DNA from: Enoplosus armatus
Taxonomy: Eukaryota; Chordata; Actinopteri; Centrarchiformes; Enoplosidae
Assembly (NCBI RefSeq): GCF_043641665.1
Contig: NC_092195.1
Coordinates: 19,442,774-19,506,773 of the forward strand
Direction of reading: 5' to 3'
Length of the DNA stretch: 64,000 bases
Numbering within the stretch: position 1 is the first letter of the stretch; each line of letters starts with the position of its first letter. Below the pieces are notes generated by a model. It was not told where the DNA came from, did not search any database, and saw nothing but the letters and a program-made list of their open reading frames with translations. Positions 48,401 to 61,700 of the stretch are shown here, in pieces. Both the position numbers and the translations under genes were made by a program.

Positions 48401-51400
48401 CTCTGTGTTTGTCTGCTTTATGTGAGCCACGCAGCGGTGGAGAGAGCACCACAGTGACCTCTGCTGAAGTAGAAGTATATGATGTTTTACTCATGTGGAC
48501 ATCAAAATGTGTTTAAATATATGTGACTAATATAATATTTAAAATGTCCTCAAGAGTGAAAAGCAAAAGAAGAGGAGAGAGTTCAAAGTTTGCTGACAAT
48601 TCACTCCAGATGGTCATTTTATAATTATCAATGTGTGAGAGCCGACAGTGTTTTCATGATCTGATTCAGTGAAACTGCAGACGTAAAGAATTTCAAAGAT
48701 TTTACTTTATCCCCCGGAGGAAATCCATAAATTCAAAAGCTGTATACATTACAGTATCTTACAATACCAATATCATACACAAGTACTGTACTTATATATA
48801 TATATATACTGTATATATACACCACACACTGATGCATCAGTATTAACAACCTAATAATGGTCTTTATAATAATAATATCAGTCATTGGGGACATTTTACT
48901 GCAGTACTTTGAGTACATTGGCTGACAATACTTATGTACTTTTACTTAAGTAGGATTTTGAATGCAGAACCTTTACTTGTGGAGTATCTGCATACTTCTA
49001 CCACCACTGATGAGGGGTCTTAAGATGATATCTACTACAAACAAGTCATTATATAGACAAGATTTATTCATACATATAAAAACTACGACAAGGCGTCACA
49101 AATAGACATGCCTTCGATTTAACGGGACAAAACGTTTTGAAGCCACTGTCTTTGACCACATGAACTGTGCAAATACTTAGTGCAGTAGTTCATTACTGAC
49201 AGCTTTATTGGGGAAACACTGTAACTGAAGTAGAAGTAAGTAACTTAAAGAAGTTGTTTGTTCAGCTACAGAAGTACTGTAAGTAGAATTTGATTGTTTT
49301 CTTTCTTAAAGCTATTGAATGAAGCTCAGATTGATTGATGATTGAGTCAGTCATTAATTCACTGACACTTTTGACAAGTTCTTCTTCCTCCTTCTTCCTT
49401 CCTGCCTGCTTCATTATGAAGAATGCACTGACACTGACATGTCGGCCATTAAGTTGATGAATGTGTTAGACACAGCATTACATACTTTGGGAACACAGTG
49501 GACAGGTTTCAACAAGACGTTTGTCTGACTTGACCTGAAGGGGATTTTTTTTTGGCACAGATGGGAGAATTTCCTTAACCAGCGTTTAAAGAGCTGAACT
49601 TGTCTTAACTTGGTGTTGACGGAAGTAACGAAGCGCTCACGTGAACGACACAAGGTGCCATTGTTACTGTATTACAGGCAGTGGTACTGTGTTGGCGATA
49701 GAGGTGGAAGAAGTACTCAGATCTTTTTGTATAAGTAGAAATATTCTTATAAGTCTAAGCCATGCATTCAAAATTAAAAAAAGTAAAATTACAAAAGTAA
49801 AATACACTTCCAGCACCAAAAAGAAAAGTATTCATTATGCAGAATGTCCCATTTGAGAATAATGTATATTATATAATTGGATTATAATTTTGATGATAAT
49901 AATTCTAATTACTTTATATACTGCTGGGTAGCTTGTGAATTTCCCCTGGTGATCAATAAAGTCTGATCTTATCTGAATGTATTTGACATGTAAGCAAACA
50001 TACGCTTGTACGCCACGTCATTAAATATCTGTGAGATATGGAGGAAGTTGTTTTGCCGGTTATGTTTTAACACCGGATATCACTGTCTGTTTCCCGACAG
50101 ATGCTCCGAGATTCACTGTGGTGACACTCAGCACGTCTGGTCCTGTTTCTGAGGGCCGTGTTGTGATGTTCACGTGTTCGAGCGACGCCAACCCCCCCGT
50201 GAGCCTCTACACCTGGTACAGAGTCGACGCTGGACAGGTATGTTTTACGTGTCCGTGACCCTTCAGGAAGGTATATTTATTTTGTCTATTCTATGGGGAC
50301 AAAAGTATGTGGACAATGAACTCCAGATATTTTATTTTTAGTCTGGAGCTGTTTGAGCTCAGCATTCAATGATATATTAGATGATATTGTTCTTCCAACA
50401 ACAGTTTAAGGGACCATGACGATACCCGTGCGGCAAAGCCAAGTCCATGAAGAAATGGTTTTCCCAGTTTGGTGGGACCTCAACCCCATCCAACACCTTT
50501 GGGATGAACTGGAACGCCAATTGCGAACCAGACCCATCACCCAACACCAGTGACCGATGTTCTGGTGGCTGAATGGGAAGAAATCCCTGCTGACACGTTA
50601 AAACCAGATGAGGGGAGGTTGTTACCAGCAGATTAATGTCCGTGGCTCTGGAACGACACGTTCAACACCTCACATACATAATGTTCGTGTGTCCACATAC
50701 TTTTGGCCACGTGGTGTTTTGTAAGGACCCCAAGTTTGATTCCTTGTAATACTAGAAAATGGCGATCCATACTGTAAGGGGTATATTTATACTACGATGA
50801 GAGACAACTAGAATTTAAGCATATCTTATTCAGTAGGAAGTACGAAAACTAGATTCTCTCAAAAACACTTTTGCTTCTGTTGGATTGAGACATGTATGTG
50901 CTGAACATACAGCATGTGTCACTTCTCCTCACCACAGCTGACTAAGAAGGGGGAGGGAGAGATGCTGGTCCTACAGGTCAGTCAGAGGGACAGCAGGGTG
51001 TATCTGTGTGAGGCCCAAACCCAGAGGGGCTCTCAGAGGTCCAGACCTGTGACTCTGGACGTCAATTCCACTACAGGTAAACTTATAGTCCTCATTCTTT
51101 TTAACCAATACTGCTCTTAATCTGGTCCTCTGTCCATGTACAGCTGTGGAGAGTCAGTCAATCAGTGAATTTGGGGAACACTGATTCATAAGGGAACAAA
51201 ATCCAATTCACTGGATGATGTTTCACCTCCTGCTGTTGTAGGAATTTATCTGAGATAAGATGTAAACAAGGAAAAAGTCTACAGTAAAATACACAGAAAC
51301 TGAAGCCTGTGTTTCTACGTTGTTGAAGGTATATTTGTCATCTTTGTCGAAAATAGATGATGTGACGAGAGGTGACATGAAGCCACAAAGCAAAACTACT

Positions 51401-53349
51401 AAGTAAAGTAAAGGAAAGTGAAATGAGGGGAAGTGAGAGAAGGTAATGTGAAGTCAAGTCAAGTCAGTCAATGAAGTACGGTGAAGTGAAGTAAAAGAAA
51501 TGAAGCTGAAAAGAGACGTAAAGTGAGGCGAGGTGGAGGAGAGAGAAATTAGTAAACAGTTTTGGTGTCCGTCGCTCAACACGAGGCAAGGTCATTTTAT
51601 TGATTTAGCATATTTCATTATGAGCACTCTCAGTTTAACATACAGAAGGACGTCTTATTATCAAACCCATGAGAGAAGGGACTCGTTTTAAAACCTACAG
51701 AAGCCTGAACAGACCAGAATGCAACATACTGCAAAGAAGGAACGACTGCTCACATTCTCTGGAAAAAGAACGGAAAGAAGAAAATGGATAACTTAATGCA
51801 AAGCGATGCAAGTTGAGGGGAAAGCGAATACACCAAATAAAAAAGTGCTTGATTGCAAAATGAGTTGCATCACAGGTGGAAGATATCGTTCATCTGACAT
51901 CACAAGGTGGAAAAAACCCCCAACAACAAATAACTTTTACTGGTTGTTTCCACAGAGATTTTCTTTTGAATGACTCTCAATAACCTGCTGTTCTGTCACG
52001 TTGTGTTTTTCAGGCAGCACAGAGTGTGTTGTGGCAATTCCTTACATTATATGTGGAGTGGTGTTGGTCCTCTACATCCTGACGGTTGTTGTGGATGTGT
52101 ACAAGTATCAAAGGTGATAATATCTCCACATTTTACAGCTTAATTATTAGACACTCTCAGTAATTAAACCCCACATGCTGGTGTTTACAATTGATCTACT
52201 GCTCTGCCAAAACAAACCCTTCCTAGTAGTTCTGGTTAACATTCCTTCTCTGTTTGTTTTTCTTCTCCTCCCAAGTCTTTCCAGGAGGCTGAAGGTAAGA
52301 GGACATTTTTGACTTTGAACAGAGACGTTGACAGGCAGCCGGACAAGAGACAGTGTGAAAATGATACTAATACTGTATAGATCTGATAAGGAGTCCTGAC
52401 GTCCTCGGCACGTCAGGGTCTAGTCACAGTCTCGTCTCGCTGACATCCTCTCGCTTTGACTGAAGCAGGAAGTCGGGGTGACTAATCTTTAAAAATGTAA
52501 AAGAAATGAGTCTCTCCCCTGCAGCATTCACAAAACAAACTATCTTTGTCTAATATCATTTTCAAAATATACAAGTACAAGAGTACAACAGTGCAATGAA
52601 TCTCCTTATTAATTGTTATTTCTTTCATTTTCTCAGCAGATTGAGCTGAAGAGTGAACACACCTCCACTGATCTGAGGGCCTGCAGTGACTATGATCAAC
52701 TTCAGGTGCCTTTTATACAATCATTTCCTAAATATATCATAATATGATCTCTCTGTTTGCCATTTAATTTCCTACCAGTGTTAAAATCACAAAACACTAG
52801 GTTCCAACACGAGGTCTCTAACTCTCTAACTGTTGTCCTACTGTACACATAACGGGTTACTTGTGAAAAGCAGGATTAATATTAAAGATGAATTGAAAGG
52901 AAGCAGGAAGAAAAGGGCGATGGAACAGATTTCTGGCATGTTGGAACATGTTCACATTATTATTATTATTATTATTATTATTGTTATTATTATTATAAGT
53001 TGTCAGAAAAGAAGGAAGCTGTGCAGGAGAAGAGCGAGAGAAACTGAAGTACCCATCATACCTAATGTCAAATACTTTTTCTGGATCTTTATTTAAATAT
53101 TTTTTTCAGTAAATGTAATTTTAATTCTTAAATTTTATTAACTTTGATGACATAAAGAGTTATGAAATTAGTGAAGTCCCATTGCATATCATTAAATATC
53201 AATCAAGAAACAGTGCATAGTTTCATATAATGATCTGTGTGTTTCTTAAGCCTCAACAACCTATGACGATGACCTCTCCTGATGTTTCCAACTATGTGAA
53301 CCTGAAAGAAGCAGGTTTAAAAAACCCACCGCAGCCAAAGTGGCCCTGA
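45487..53349 (+). CDS. Siglec-like inhibitory receptor (3 Ig domains, TM, two ITIM-like motifs), 426 aa
   Basis: Likely sialic-acid-binding immune receptor of the CD22/MAG/CD33 type. Exons: 45487-45535, 45740-45948, 46507-46657, 47286-47443, 48239-48392, 50101-50237, 50938-51076, 52014-52113, 52276-52294, 52640-52705, 53251-53349; all phases agree (1281 nt with stop). Order: signal peptide MGVGLAVVALLIALMQG; V-set domain (exons 2-3) with SCVTVPCRF and LYFFR, where R116 sits at the position of the sialic-acid-binding arginine; C2 domain in exons 4-5 (QCSVPVPC, TVACSVSY); C2 domain in exons 6-7 (MFTCSSDANPP, SRVYLCEA); transmembrane segment in exon 8 (about 338-359); a 19-nt exon 9 coding basic residues; cytoplasmic tail with SDYDQL (Y390) and SNYVNL (Y409), both fitting the ITIM consensus. 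The pattern of the V domain is closest to MAG from memory. The exon 10 acceptor could add one Gln. Exact Siglec orthology is unresolved. Confidence 0.85.
46985..47215 (+). repeat. Dispersed repeat family R1, copy 3 (degenerate)
   Basis: Phrases related to the copies near 59440-59700 and 62240-62600 appear in the same order (CATTGTTTTGTTTCAG, ACAGCAGACAGA, TGGCGAACATTTAGCAGC, CCGGAAACATGAATCC). It lies in intron 3 of the Siglec-like gene and is strongly diverged. Confidence 0.4.
47940..48060 (-). repeat. Fish dispersed repeat of the 'paired AAGTACT / TTTACTT' type
   Basis: Contains TTGACAATACTTAGTACTTT, TACTTGCAGTATTTTATAGT and GGAGTATTGCTACATTTACT. Relatives in the same gene lie at 48885-49015 (same orientation) and 49695-49860 (opposite orientation, GTGGAAGAAGTACTCAGATC). 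All are intronic. Confidence 0.55.
48885..49015 (-). repeat. Fish dispersed repeat, second intronic copy
   Basis: TACTTATGTACTTTTACTTA, TTTGAATGCAGAACCTTTAC and CTGCATACTTCTACCACCAC read as the reverse complement of the element at 49695. Confidence 0.6.
49695..49860 (+). repeat. Fish dispersed repeat, third intronic copy
   Basis: GATAGAGGTGGAAGAAGTAC, TCAGATCTTTTTGTATAAGT and CATGCATTCAAAATTAAAAA are hallmark phrases of a common teleost repeat whose family name I cannot give. Confidence 0.6.
50301..50704 (+). mobile_element. Degenerate Tc1/mariner-like transposon in intron 6 of the Siglec gene
   Basis: Exact 15-bp inverted ends AAAAGTATGTGGACA (50301-50315) and TGTCCACATACTTTT (50690-50704). 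The interior keeps a decayed stretch like the C-terminal part of a Tc1-type transposase: a frame through GACCTCAACCCCATCCAACA reads DLNPIQH-like, followed by LWDELE-like codons. It is internally deleted to about 404 bp and not coding. Confidence 0.8.
51361..51545 (+). repeat. Purine-rich degenerate tandem repeat (GTGAA/GTAAA units)
   Basis: Imperfect repeats of AAGTAAAG, GTGAAGTCAAG and GTGAAGTGAAG units make this stretch almost pyrimidine-free. It is in intron 7 of the Siglec-like gene. Confidence 0.7.
52958..52997. repeat. (ATT)n microsatellite
   Basis: An ATT triplet run with one GTT interruption, in the last intron of the Siglec-like gene. Confidence 0.9.
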
Positions 53350-56300
53350 AGGCAGAGTTGGAAATACAGGGGAGCAGCATGGAGCTCGGCTCCCCTGGAA
53401 GAGACGCATCAGCTCCCCAGGAAGACTGATCCGAGGAATTATGGTGCCAACGGACATGAAAAGTTATCTTACTATGTTTTCTGTGAGAGCAACATTTGAG
53501 GTTGTGGGCAAACCATTTCCAAATGTATCTACAACATATTCTGTATTTACTTGTTTCAAGGACTATATATTTTGTTAAATCTTTTTGTTAATCTTTTTTT
53601 TTTTTACAGTGTGTATCCTGTTATTCATCATTATATATCAGTGTGTTTAAGGCTGCTAAAGTAAGAGAAAAGAAAGTGTCCATGATAAATGATAGAGACT
53701 TTAAGAGGTTAAAGATACACTGAAGTTTTAGGAGATGTTGAGACCTTTGGGTGATATAACAAAATCAACAGGTGCAGTATTGTAAAAACACGTGGAGCAG
53801 CATCCTGCCACATGTTGCTGGCATCTGGGACTTTTGGGCTATTTTTGACATCCATCACCAGATGTGCGCCCAGGACCATAAAAACCCTTCAACAACAGAG
53901 AAGACGGACGAAGCAAAAGTGCCAAAAAACTTTTCGAGCTAACGTGGAAACGAGCAGACGCAGACAGGCGTGAAAACATACTTCTGTCCTGGTTGGAAAA
54001 AGTAACAACTGCATAACATAACTGTCCATATATGATGACATAAACCCCCTGGAACAGAACCCAGAATGAGATCAGAGACATGTCGGGGTCTCAGACAGAA
54101 CACCAAACTCCCACATCCTCAAGAAATTCCACAGGAAGCACTGACACGCCGGTTACTTCAATCTTTGCTTTGATTTCACGCCTCAGTTATTGTCTATGGG
54201 GAGATCTGGCTGTTGTCTGGCTGCCATGCTGAATTCCTGCCTAATGTGATGGTTTAAATTGGTGACAGTTTAGTCTGTGTGTTAGAAACAATGCAGCAGA
54301 GTGTTTGATCCCTAAAAATAGTCAAACAGTGTCAAAGCGTTCAGAGGCAAAACGCCAGAATGTGTCTTTTCATGCCTTTGCTGAAACTTTAGTGCGGATC
54401 CTGACTTGCATCATTTCATGTTTGGTCTTTTTCTCTGGCCGTGCTCTGTTGTTGCCAGTAATACATGTGATAATAAACACCTTCAGCAAGTTTTTTCAAA
54501 CTTTCTGTGTGCTCACATCGGATTCAGCGAGCCAAAAAAAAAAGAAAAACCTGCGTCGGTCAGTCATTTGCATGCAGCCTCCCCCACTCGCCCATTCACA
54601 GCTGCATTCCTCACATTCCTCCATTCAACAGAGGTCAGAAAGGAGAGAGAGAGAGAGAGAAGATCAAAAGTAGAAGATATCCGGAACGTGGGTGTTTGGG
54701 GAAATTATTAGTGAGTCTGTGAAAACCACTATTGAGGACAAGCCCCCCTCGACCCCCCCTCAACGCACAGCCAGACACACGGCCTCTCCATTACCCCATA
54801 TGGGTATCTTTGATGACAAAAGGAGGCCGGGCGAGTCAGCGCTGCAACCGTTATGACGTGTTTCCCTCTGTTTCCGTGCATCACTTTCACTGGCACAAAG
54901 TTCAGCAGTTCAGCATTTGATGCCAAACACCATCTGTGATCCTACTCCAGTCTGATGACAGCAGCATATATATATATTAAAAAAGAAAAAAAACCCACGA
55001 GAGTTTGGGTTTGGGAAGGCAGCTCTTGCGAATCAAGTATTGTGTATCCTGGTGGGTGGACATTTAACTATCACAAACATTTCAGAAGAAGCAGGAAACT
55101 AGTAGCTTCTTGGAAACTCTGCAACGTCATTCCTCAGATGCAGTTTTAACCCACTGACGATGCAGCTTTGACACAAGCCAAACCACCGTCTAATGAAAGT
55201 AGTGAGTAAGATAATGATGCTCCAGTTACTTACAGTTTAGTTTTTTAGCTGACACTCTCACCCAGAGTGAGTAAGTAGTGACTTATTGAACAGAAGTTTA
55301 ACCTGCTCATACTCTGCCCTCTATGAAAATTTCCATACAACCAATTTGCAGTAATGAAGCAATAGTAGGAAAAGTTCTGCTGCCTGGAATATGTTTTTTA
55401 TCATCATAACAAGGGCACGTTAATAGTAAATGTTTCTCTGAACTCTTCACTGCCATTGCAAAATGTACGAGGACACGTGGACTACTTCCCGTGCGACAGT
55501 GCTGACCACTGCACTGACACAAACTAGATCATCTATCATCATCATTAGGATTCATTGCAGGGCTGTTGTATTGGACTGGGTTCAAGGCTCATCATCATTA
55601 GGTGTACCTAACTGGCAACTGAGCGTCGGACACGTTTCCGTGCTGATCAGCTGGTTTTGGGACAGTGATTCTAAAAACCGAAGTTACTCTGCCACCTGTG
55701 AAAACAACTTTTATATCTTTGAGGAAATCAATCTTTTGAGAACCAGACATCCATCAGCTGCAGTAAATACAGAACCTTGTGATGCCACCAATATCTTTGC
55801 ACAGGTATCCATAGAAACTGGGGCATCGATATCATTTCATCGACAGCTGTGTCTCTCTGAGCCTGCAAAGCAAACATTAAAGGAATAATCCACAGAAACG
55901 TTTAATTGTCTAATATCCGCCCCATGTAGGTTTAAAGGTGACTCTGTTCCAAACAATCGTCGCTTCATTGGGAAATCACTAAATATGCTACTTCCAGCGA
56001 CGCTGCTGAGCGATGAACAGGTGATAGTGTGACATGAAAGTATTTAGTCGTTAGGAGCGTTTGGAACAACAGCGGAGGAGTTGATTATACTGTCAGAGTG
56101 GTTTCAGTTTATGTGTTTATTCACTGCTTTGACTGTCTTTTCAAATCATCGTCTTGAACGAGCAAGATACACAACGTTCAGAACCACGTGGCGCTTGATG
56201 AGCAGAACATCTTAAACCTTCACAAAGAGACCAACGTCTGCAGCAGTCGCTTCAATGCAGCTACGATACATGAAAGCTTCAGCTGTACAAACGTTAATGA

Positions 56301-57540
56301 GGCTCTAATCAATATTAACACTGACTCAAAAGGTGTCGACTCTGCAGACTTTATCGTCTTTTAACTCAGTGAAACCAATCGGGAAAGCTGCGAGTCGGAC
56401 ACATGAACAAGGAGCTGAAACTCAACTGCGGAGCTCCGTGAAGCCGAGGGGATGATCAGTACGAGCGACTTGTTTTCACGTTGTCATTTGAATCACTGTT
56501 AGTATGAACATATTGCTATAGCTGCTTCAATCAGACCACAACCAGGATCAAACTGAAACGGACGCATGACTGAAACAGAGAGTTTCCTGCCACAGAGATG
56601 ACTTTCACTGAGGGGAGGAAAAGCCTTTGGAGAGCAAAGTTTCACCTCTGCAGAATTTCACAAGTGTAACCTCAACTTCCTGAAAACAAGGATTAAGTCT
56701 TTTTTTTTTTATTTCTTTGGTAAAATCAAAATAACATTTTAAAAAATCTTCAAAACTCTAAAATTCCACAAGAGCAAAAAAAACAAAAATGAAAGTGTCT
56801 AAAACCAAAGCGAGTGACGTGTTATTAAACCACCAAATGCAATTCTGTAATTTCTGTAATTTCTGTTTCTGTTATCCACGTCACTTTTATTAACTTGATT
56901 ACTGGCAGGAAGCCACACTGGAGGCTGCCCAGTATGACCACAGACTTGTAACTGGTGGAGCAGCTGGAGGTCAAGAGCGTATTCATTGTGGCTTCAAGTA
57001 TTTCACGTCACTGTGACAGGAGGAAGGGGGGTCTTTGTTTACTTTAGTTTATCATCTTTCCTGTATTTATTATTAATGGACTGTGCTGTTGGGATGTCGT
57101 CACTTCATCTGCACGCTTGACTTTTCCCCTTTTTTCCTGTTAGTTTTACCATTTTCTGTTGTTTTCTGCCAAAACTATATACATCAGAAGACATTTGGAA
57201 ATGAGATAAGAGGTTTCAGTGTCCAAAACTTGTAAAAGATAAATGATCTTTTCTTCTACTTGTCATTTTTCTCCTTGCTGGGTCTTCATTTTACTTACTT
57301 TCTGGCATTAAGCTCAGTTTTACGTGTGAGCAAGAGACAGAAGACTAAATTAAACAGAACTAAAGTAAATGTGGTTAAACAAAAGAAGAAAGTGAGGTGA
57401 TGACACGAGGCTGCAGAGGGAGGAGGAAGAGGAGGAAGGACAGAGGGGAATTGCTCAATTTTGTATTTTCTGATTCTTCTATTTCATTTTATTTATGATT
57501 TGTTTGATTCAGAATCAACAAACAAAGAAATTTGAAGCTT
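53350..57540. other. Siglec 3' UTR and intergenic DNA
   Basis: The first few hundred bases are probably the 3' UTR of the Siglec-like gene; no canonical AATAAA was found close to the stop. The rest has no recognised exon. A GA-rich run lies near 54640-54660. Short frames here carry no domain signature. Confidence 0.45.
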
Positions 57541-57541
57541 T

Positions 57542-57764
57542 TTCAGATGAGGGGGGTTAGAGGAGGAGGGGAGGGGGGGGTTGGCTGTCCAGCGTGGGCG
57601 TGATGCTTGAATGGCGACGATGGCTGATGACTCAGGTGATGTGTCATACTCTATGCTATAAAAGGGAACTTTTACATTTTGTCCACACACACACAAACAC
57701 ACACACTTACAGTACACACACTGGACTCAGAAAGAGGTTTGTTTACTTCAGCGGCAGCAGAAAG
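57542..57764 (+). promoter_or_regulatory. Compact inducible-type promoter: G-runs, EGR1, AP-1, TATA
   Basis: In order: a G-rich run (57551-57580), GCGTGGGCG matching the EGR1 consensus (57592-57600), TGACTCA matching the AP-1 consensus (57628-57634), and TATAAAA (57657-57663). The last is 102 bases before the ATG at 57765. This arrangement fits an immediate-early or inducible cytokine promoter. AP-1 control is documented for mammalian IL11; its use here is inferred. Confidence 0.65.
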
Positions 57765-58056
57765 ATGAAATGTAAGTTTGTTTATGGTACTTTCAGAGAG
57801 TGAGTGAAGATGTGTGTTTAAGTGTGTGTGTGTGTGTGGAGGGGGGGGGGGCTTACTGCACGTGGTCTTCACTTTTACTTTGAGCCTGAGTGAGTTTGAG
57901 AGAGAGTCTGTGAGTGAGACAATCAATGAGTGAGTGTGTGACATTTGGGGCTGAAACACAATGTTAGCTGCAATTTAAAGAGCTCAGATGTGATTTTCAT
58001 TTGAATTTCTCAAATAACGCGCTGTTTGGTGTAAGGTTGGGCTGTGATTGGCTGGT

Positions 58057-58089
<33 letters not shown>

Positions 58090-58664
58090 GGGGTTCCCCT
58101 GAGTACTTTGAACTCGTCAGCAATATGCTTGTGTGCAGCAGCTTCAGACTTATTGTAGTTAAACTGTAAAACATGTTTGCTTGAATATTTACAGATATAT
58201 TATCTCAGCTTTATTGTTGCAATATTCTCATTTCAAAAGTTAATCATCAAGTATGGAAACATGCAAGGAGTGTCATGCCGGGATCAGGCTACACAATATT
58301 TATTTGGTGATCGTTTTGCCAGATTAGGAGATCATAGTCATAAATTCTTGGTGTGGCTCGGCAGAGAGACCACGACAGCCTAATGTTTGACTCCGACCAA
58401 TCAGAGCTTTCACAATCTGCGTGACGTACGCAGTACGTTTGTGCAGGTGAATGAAAGTGAAGCTGGAACCATTCGTGGTCACTGGGCAGTGAAGGTGGTC
58501 TTTTTCCTGAAGGGTGAAAGTGTGGATGGTGAGGTCATATTATGGGATTGATATTGTGTTGCCTGAATTCGACTTTCCACTCAAAGACAACTAGTCGATT
58601 ACTAACTAATTACTAACTAAGTAAACCTGGTGACTAGTAACAAAAACAGGAGCCGTTAAGCTCT

Positions 58665-58709
<45 letters not shown>

Positions 58710-61700
58710 ATGAAACACATGAGTCAGGTAGGCAGACAGTGATGTCATCATCGCACATCATCAGTGCACTTACTGTAATGTAATTTGCACTCTCACTGCA
58801 CATCGTGGATCGTGTATCAAGAGATGGAGTCGGTGTTGCTGCCAGCCTGCCCCAGTGGTCAACGTTGGTACTGCAACGCAAACCACAGACCACCTGCATC
58901 AAATATTGATGTCACACTGTCTGTCATGACACATGAGGAAATAGGACACTGCAACATGTGAAACAGCACTTATCAGCTCATTTAATAGAATATCTGATGT
59001 TATCATTACTGATACTGGACAGATGTTTTTTAGGTTAATTTCCTTAATTCTAGATACACAGGGAACAGTTTTGGGGATTTTTTATATTTGTTTTTTTTTA
59101 GCAAAGATGTAATGTTTAAGAGTTAGCGGCCTCAAAGCTTAGCATTCACACACATCAGAAAATACAAAACAATTAGCCACGATAGAGGCTGTCAAAAGGA
59201 CAATGGTACGTCTGGTTATAAACTGGTTTAAAAAGTTTCACTTCTCTCTGAACACAGTTTTCATGAGAGTGCACCAAGCCTACTGCATTTCTGTGTGACG
59301 GTAATATAATTTAAAACTGGAGTATAAAATTATATGCAATCACTGTACTTGCCAACATGCCAAAACACGACCCCGACCATCTAATATGATGATTCACAGA
59401 TGTCTTCGCTCTTGTTGTTGCCAGGTGAAAAACGCTCCTGGTTATCTTGTAAAGTTGTTTATGGCAAACATGTTAGCAAACAGTTGCCTATTTACACATC
59501 CACAGAGCAACATCAGCGTTCATTTGGAGTCGTGTCCAATATTCACTCCTCTTTTAGCTCTGTTTTTGGTCTCTACCAACTCCTCAGGGAAATATCTGGT
59601 TGTCTAGCTGCTAAAAGCTCCACTGTGTTGACAAGCCGGTCGCTAACTATGTCTGTCTGTTTGGTGCTGATTAGGTAGTAGTTTTTATTTTACCTGCCGC
59701 TGCTGGAAACAACGCTGAGGAGAGCAGTGAGAGCGCACAAAGAGAAAACATTAAATAAAACCAAAACAATATGCTGTAATACACTAAAAAGCTTTGGAAT
59801 GAAAGAGTTAGGTGATAATTTGCTGTGGGTTCGTCACATTATTCATATATTTTGAGTCTTTTCACCCCATAGATGAAGCATGGAATGAAAAACAAAATTC
59901 AGAAATACAAGATTCACATAGCATTTAAAAACACCTAAAGAAAACGCGTATCTACGTCACAGTGACCGTGTTAGAAAGTCATCTCCACATTACACTCGTG
60001 GTTTGCCAGCTGACAGTTAACAGTTTCTTGGTTAGTTTTGGTGGAAGTTGACAGGGCATGTGAAGGGCACTTCCTGCCAGACGCCATTCACTTCTGTTCA
60101 GAGGTTCATTAAAAGTTCTTGGGAGTAAAGGTCCGGTGGAGGAAATGAGACGTTCACTGTGTCAGAGAGAAAACAGGAAACTCCAGCGTTTCTGCGCCGC
60201 ATCTGACACGAACTAGAACGGAAACAGTGTGCGAGTGTGTGAGACGCTGCATGCGTGTGTTGATGTTTCGTGTGTGAGTGAGCGTGCGCTGACGAAATAA
60301 CCTGTTAAATACATCAAAGACGGCCAATTCACTCTGCTTCTTAAGCAGTTCTGCTCTGAGCCGTAATGCTGTCACAGCTGTTTACTCTGCCAAATACATG
60401 ACTGTACACTACACTGCCGGGGGATGTTTTTCTAGCATGACAGAGGCTTTTTGCTGATGTCTTTCTCAGTAAATTTCCAATAAACCTTCTGAAGTTATTC
60501 CAAATTTCCTGTTTGTGTCCTTAGCTGACTGAAAACTCTTTCTTTGGATGGAGAGAAATGGTGAAGTAATACTGGGGTGTATTGGCTGAAAGCTGTAAGT
60601 GCCCTCATTCACTGGCCAGTTTTGGATGCTTGAGTGAAAGAATGAGCTGCAAGTGAACATCTGTTTATTATCATGTGTTCAGTGTTTAAACATTGCTCCG
60701 CTTTGGAGGCAGAAATCATCTTATTGGTGCAGTTTTTCATGTTATGAGGTCATTAGAAGTGAAAGGTCTCACTTCCAGATGTTACCTCACATCAACTCAC
60801 CTGAGCTAACCACACCTGTCTGCCGTGGAGACGCAGTCAAACAGACGAGCCGTGTCACTTTTGGCTTGAAGTCGATGTCTCACTCACAGTGAGACGCATA
60901 TGATACACTATTTTATTTTTCTTTGTTGAAGAGGAGGCAGACAGAGGACGGTGCCATATTCCAGACCTGATTTTTAATCAGTGGAAAAAGATTATTTTGT
61001 CATGCTACGATCGGAAGATTTGCCATGACTCTGCTGCCGTTCATTAGAAGAATTAATTGAATAATATCAATGAAAAACTTTCTTTCTATAGCAACTTTAA
61101 AGGCATAAAGCATTTATAAAATAATTAAATCAACAACTGCATCAAAAAAACAAAACAAATATAGCAACAAGGAGGACGTGAAATAGAAACAATGAAAACC
61201 AAAAACACATCCGAAGTCTTCGTTTACTAAACAGTTTCTGTTAGTGAATGGGACGTATAGATATTCAAATTAAAACAGTTCGTGTAAAGTCAAACAGGTA
61301 CAACTATTTTTATACCAGAAACAGCCTCAGTGGACTGGACCTTTTCTCGCAGTGACCTTTGACCTTACACAAAAACAGAGAGCAGTTACTGCTGTTAGTG
61401 TTTGAATGACAGTAAAAGTGTTTAAAGAGCACCGTGTCAGACACTCATAACAAAGTGGATGTTTTCCCTCTAAAGAGAGCAGCCTGAGGCGTCTGCCCGC
61501 TGATGTCACCTCGCAGAGATTAATCTGAGTCAGACCTCCCCGCCAGCTCCCCTCTCCTTTTCCAACAGGAGGCCCAGAGCAGGCTGGGAAAAAAAACCCA
61601 CAGCATACCTCTCATTCCTTCACCCTGATCTAACGCTAACGGACACTTCATTTCTTTGTTGGCCTGTGTTATGGGATTTCTGAAGTTGCATAAACCAGCG

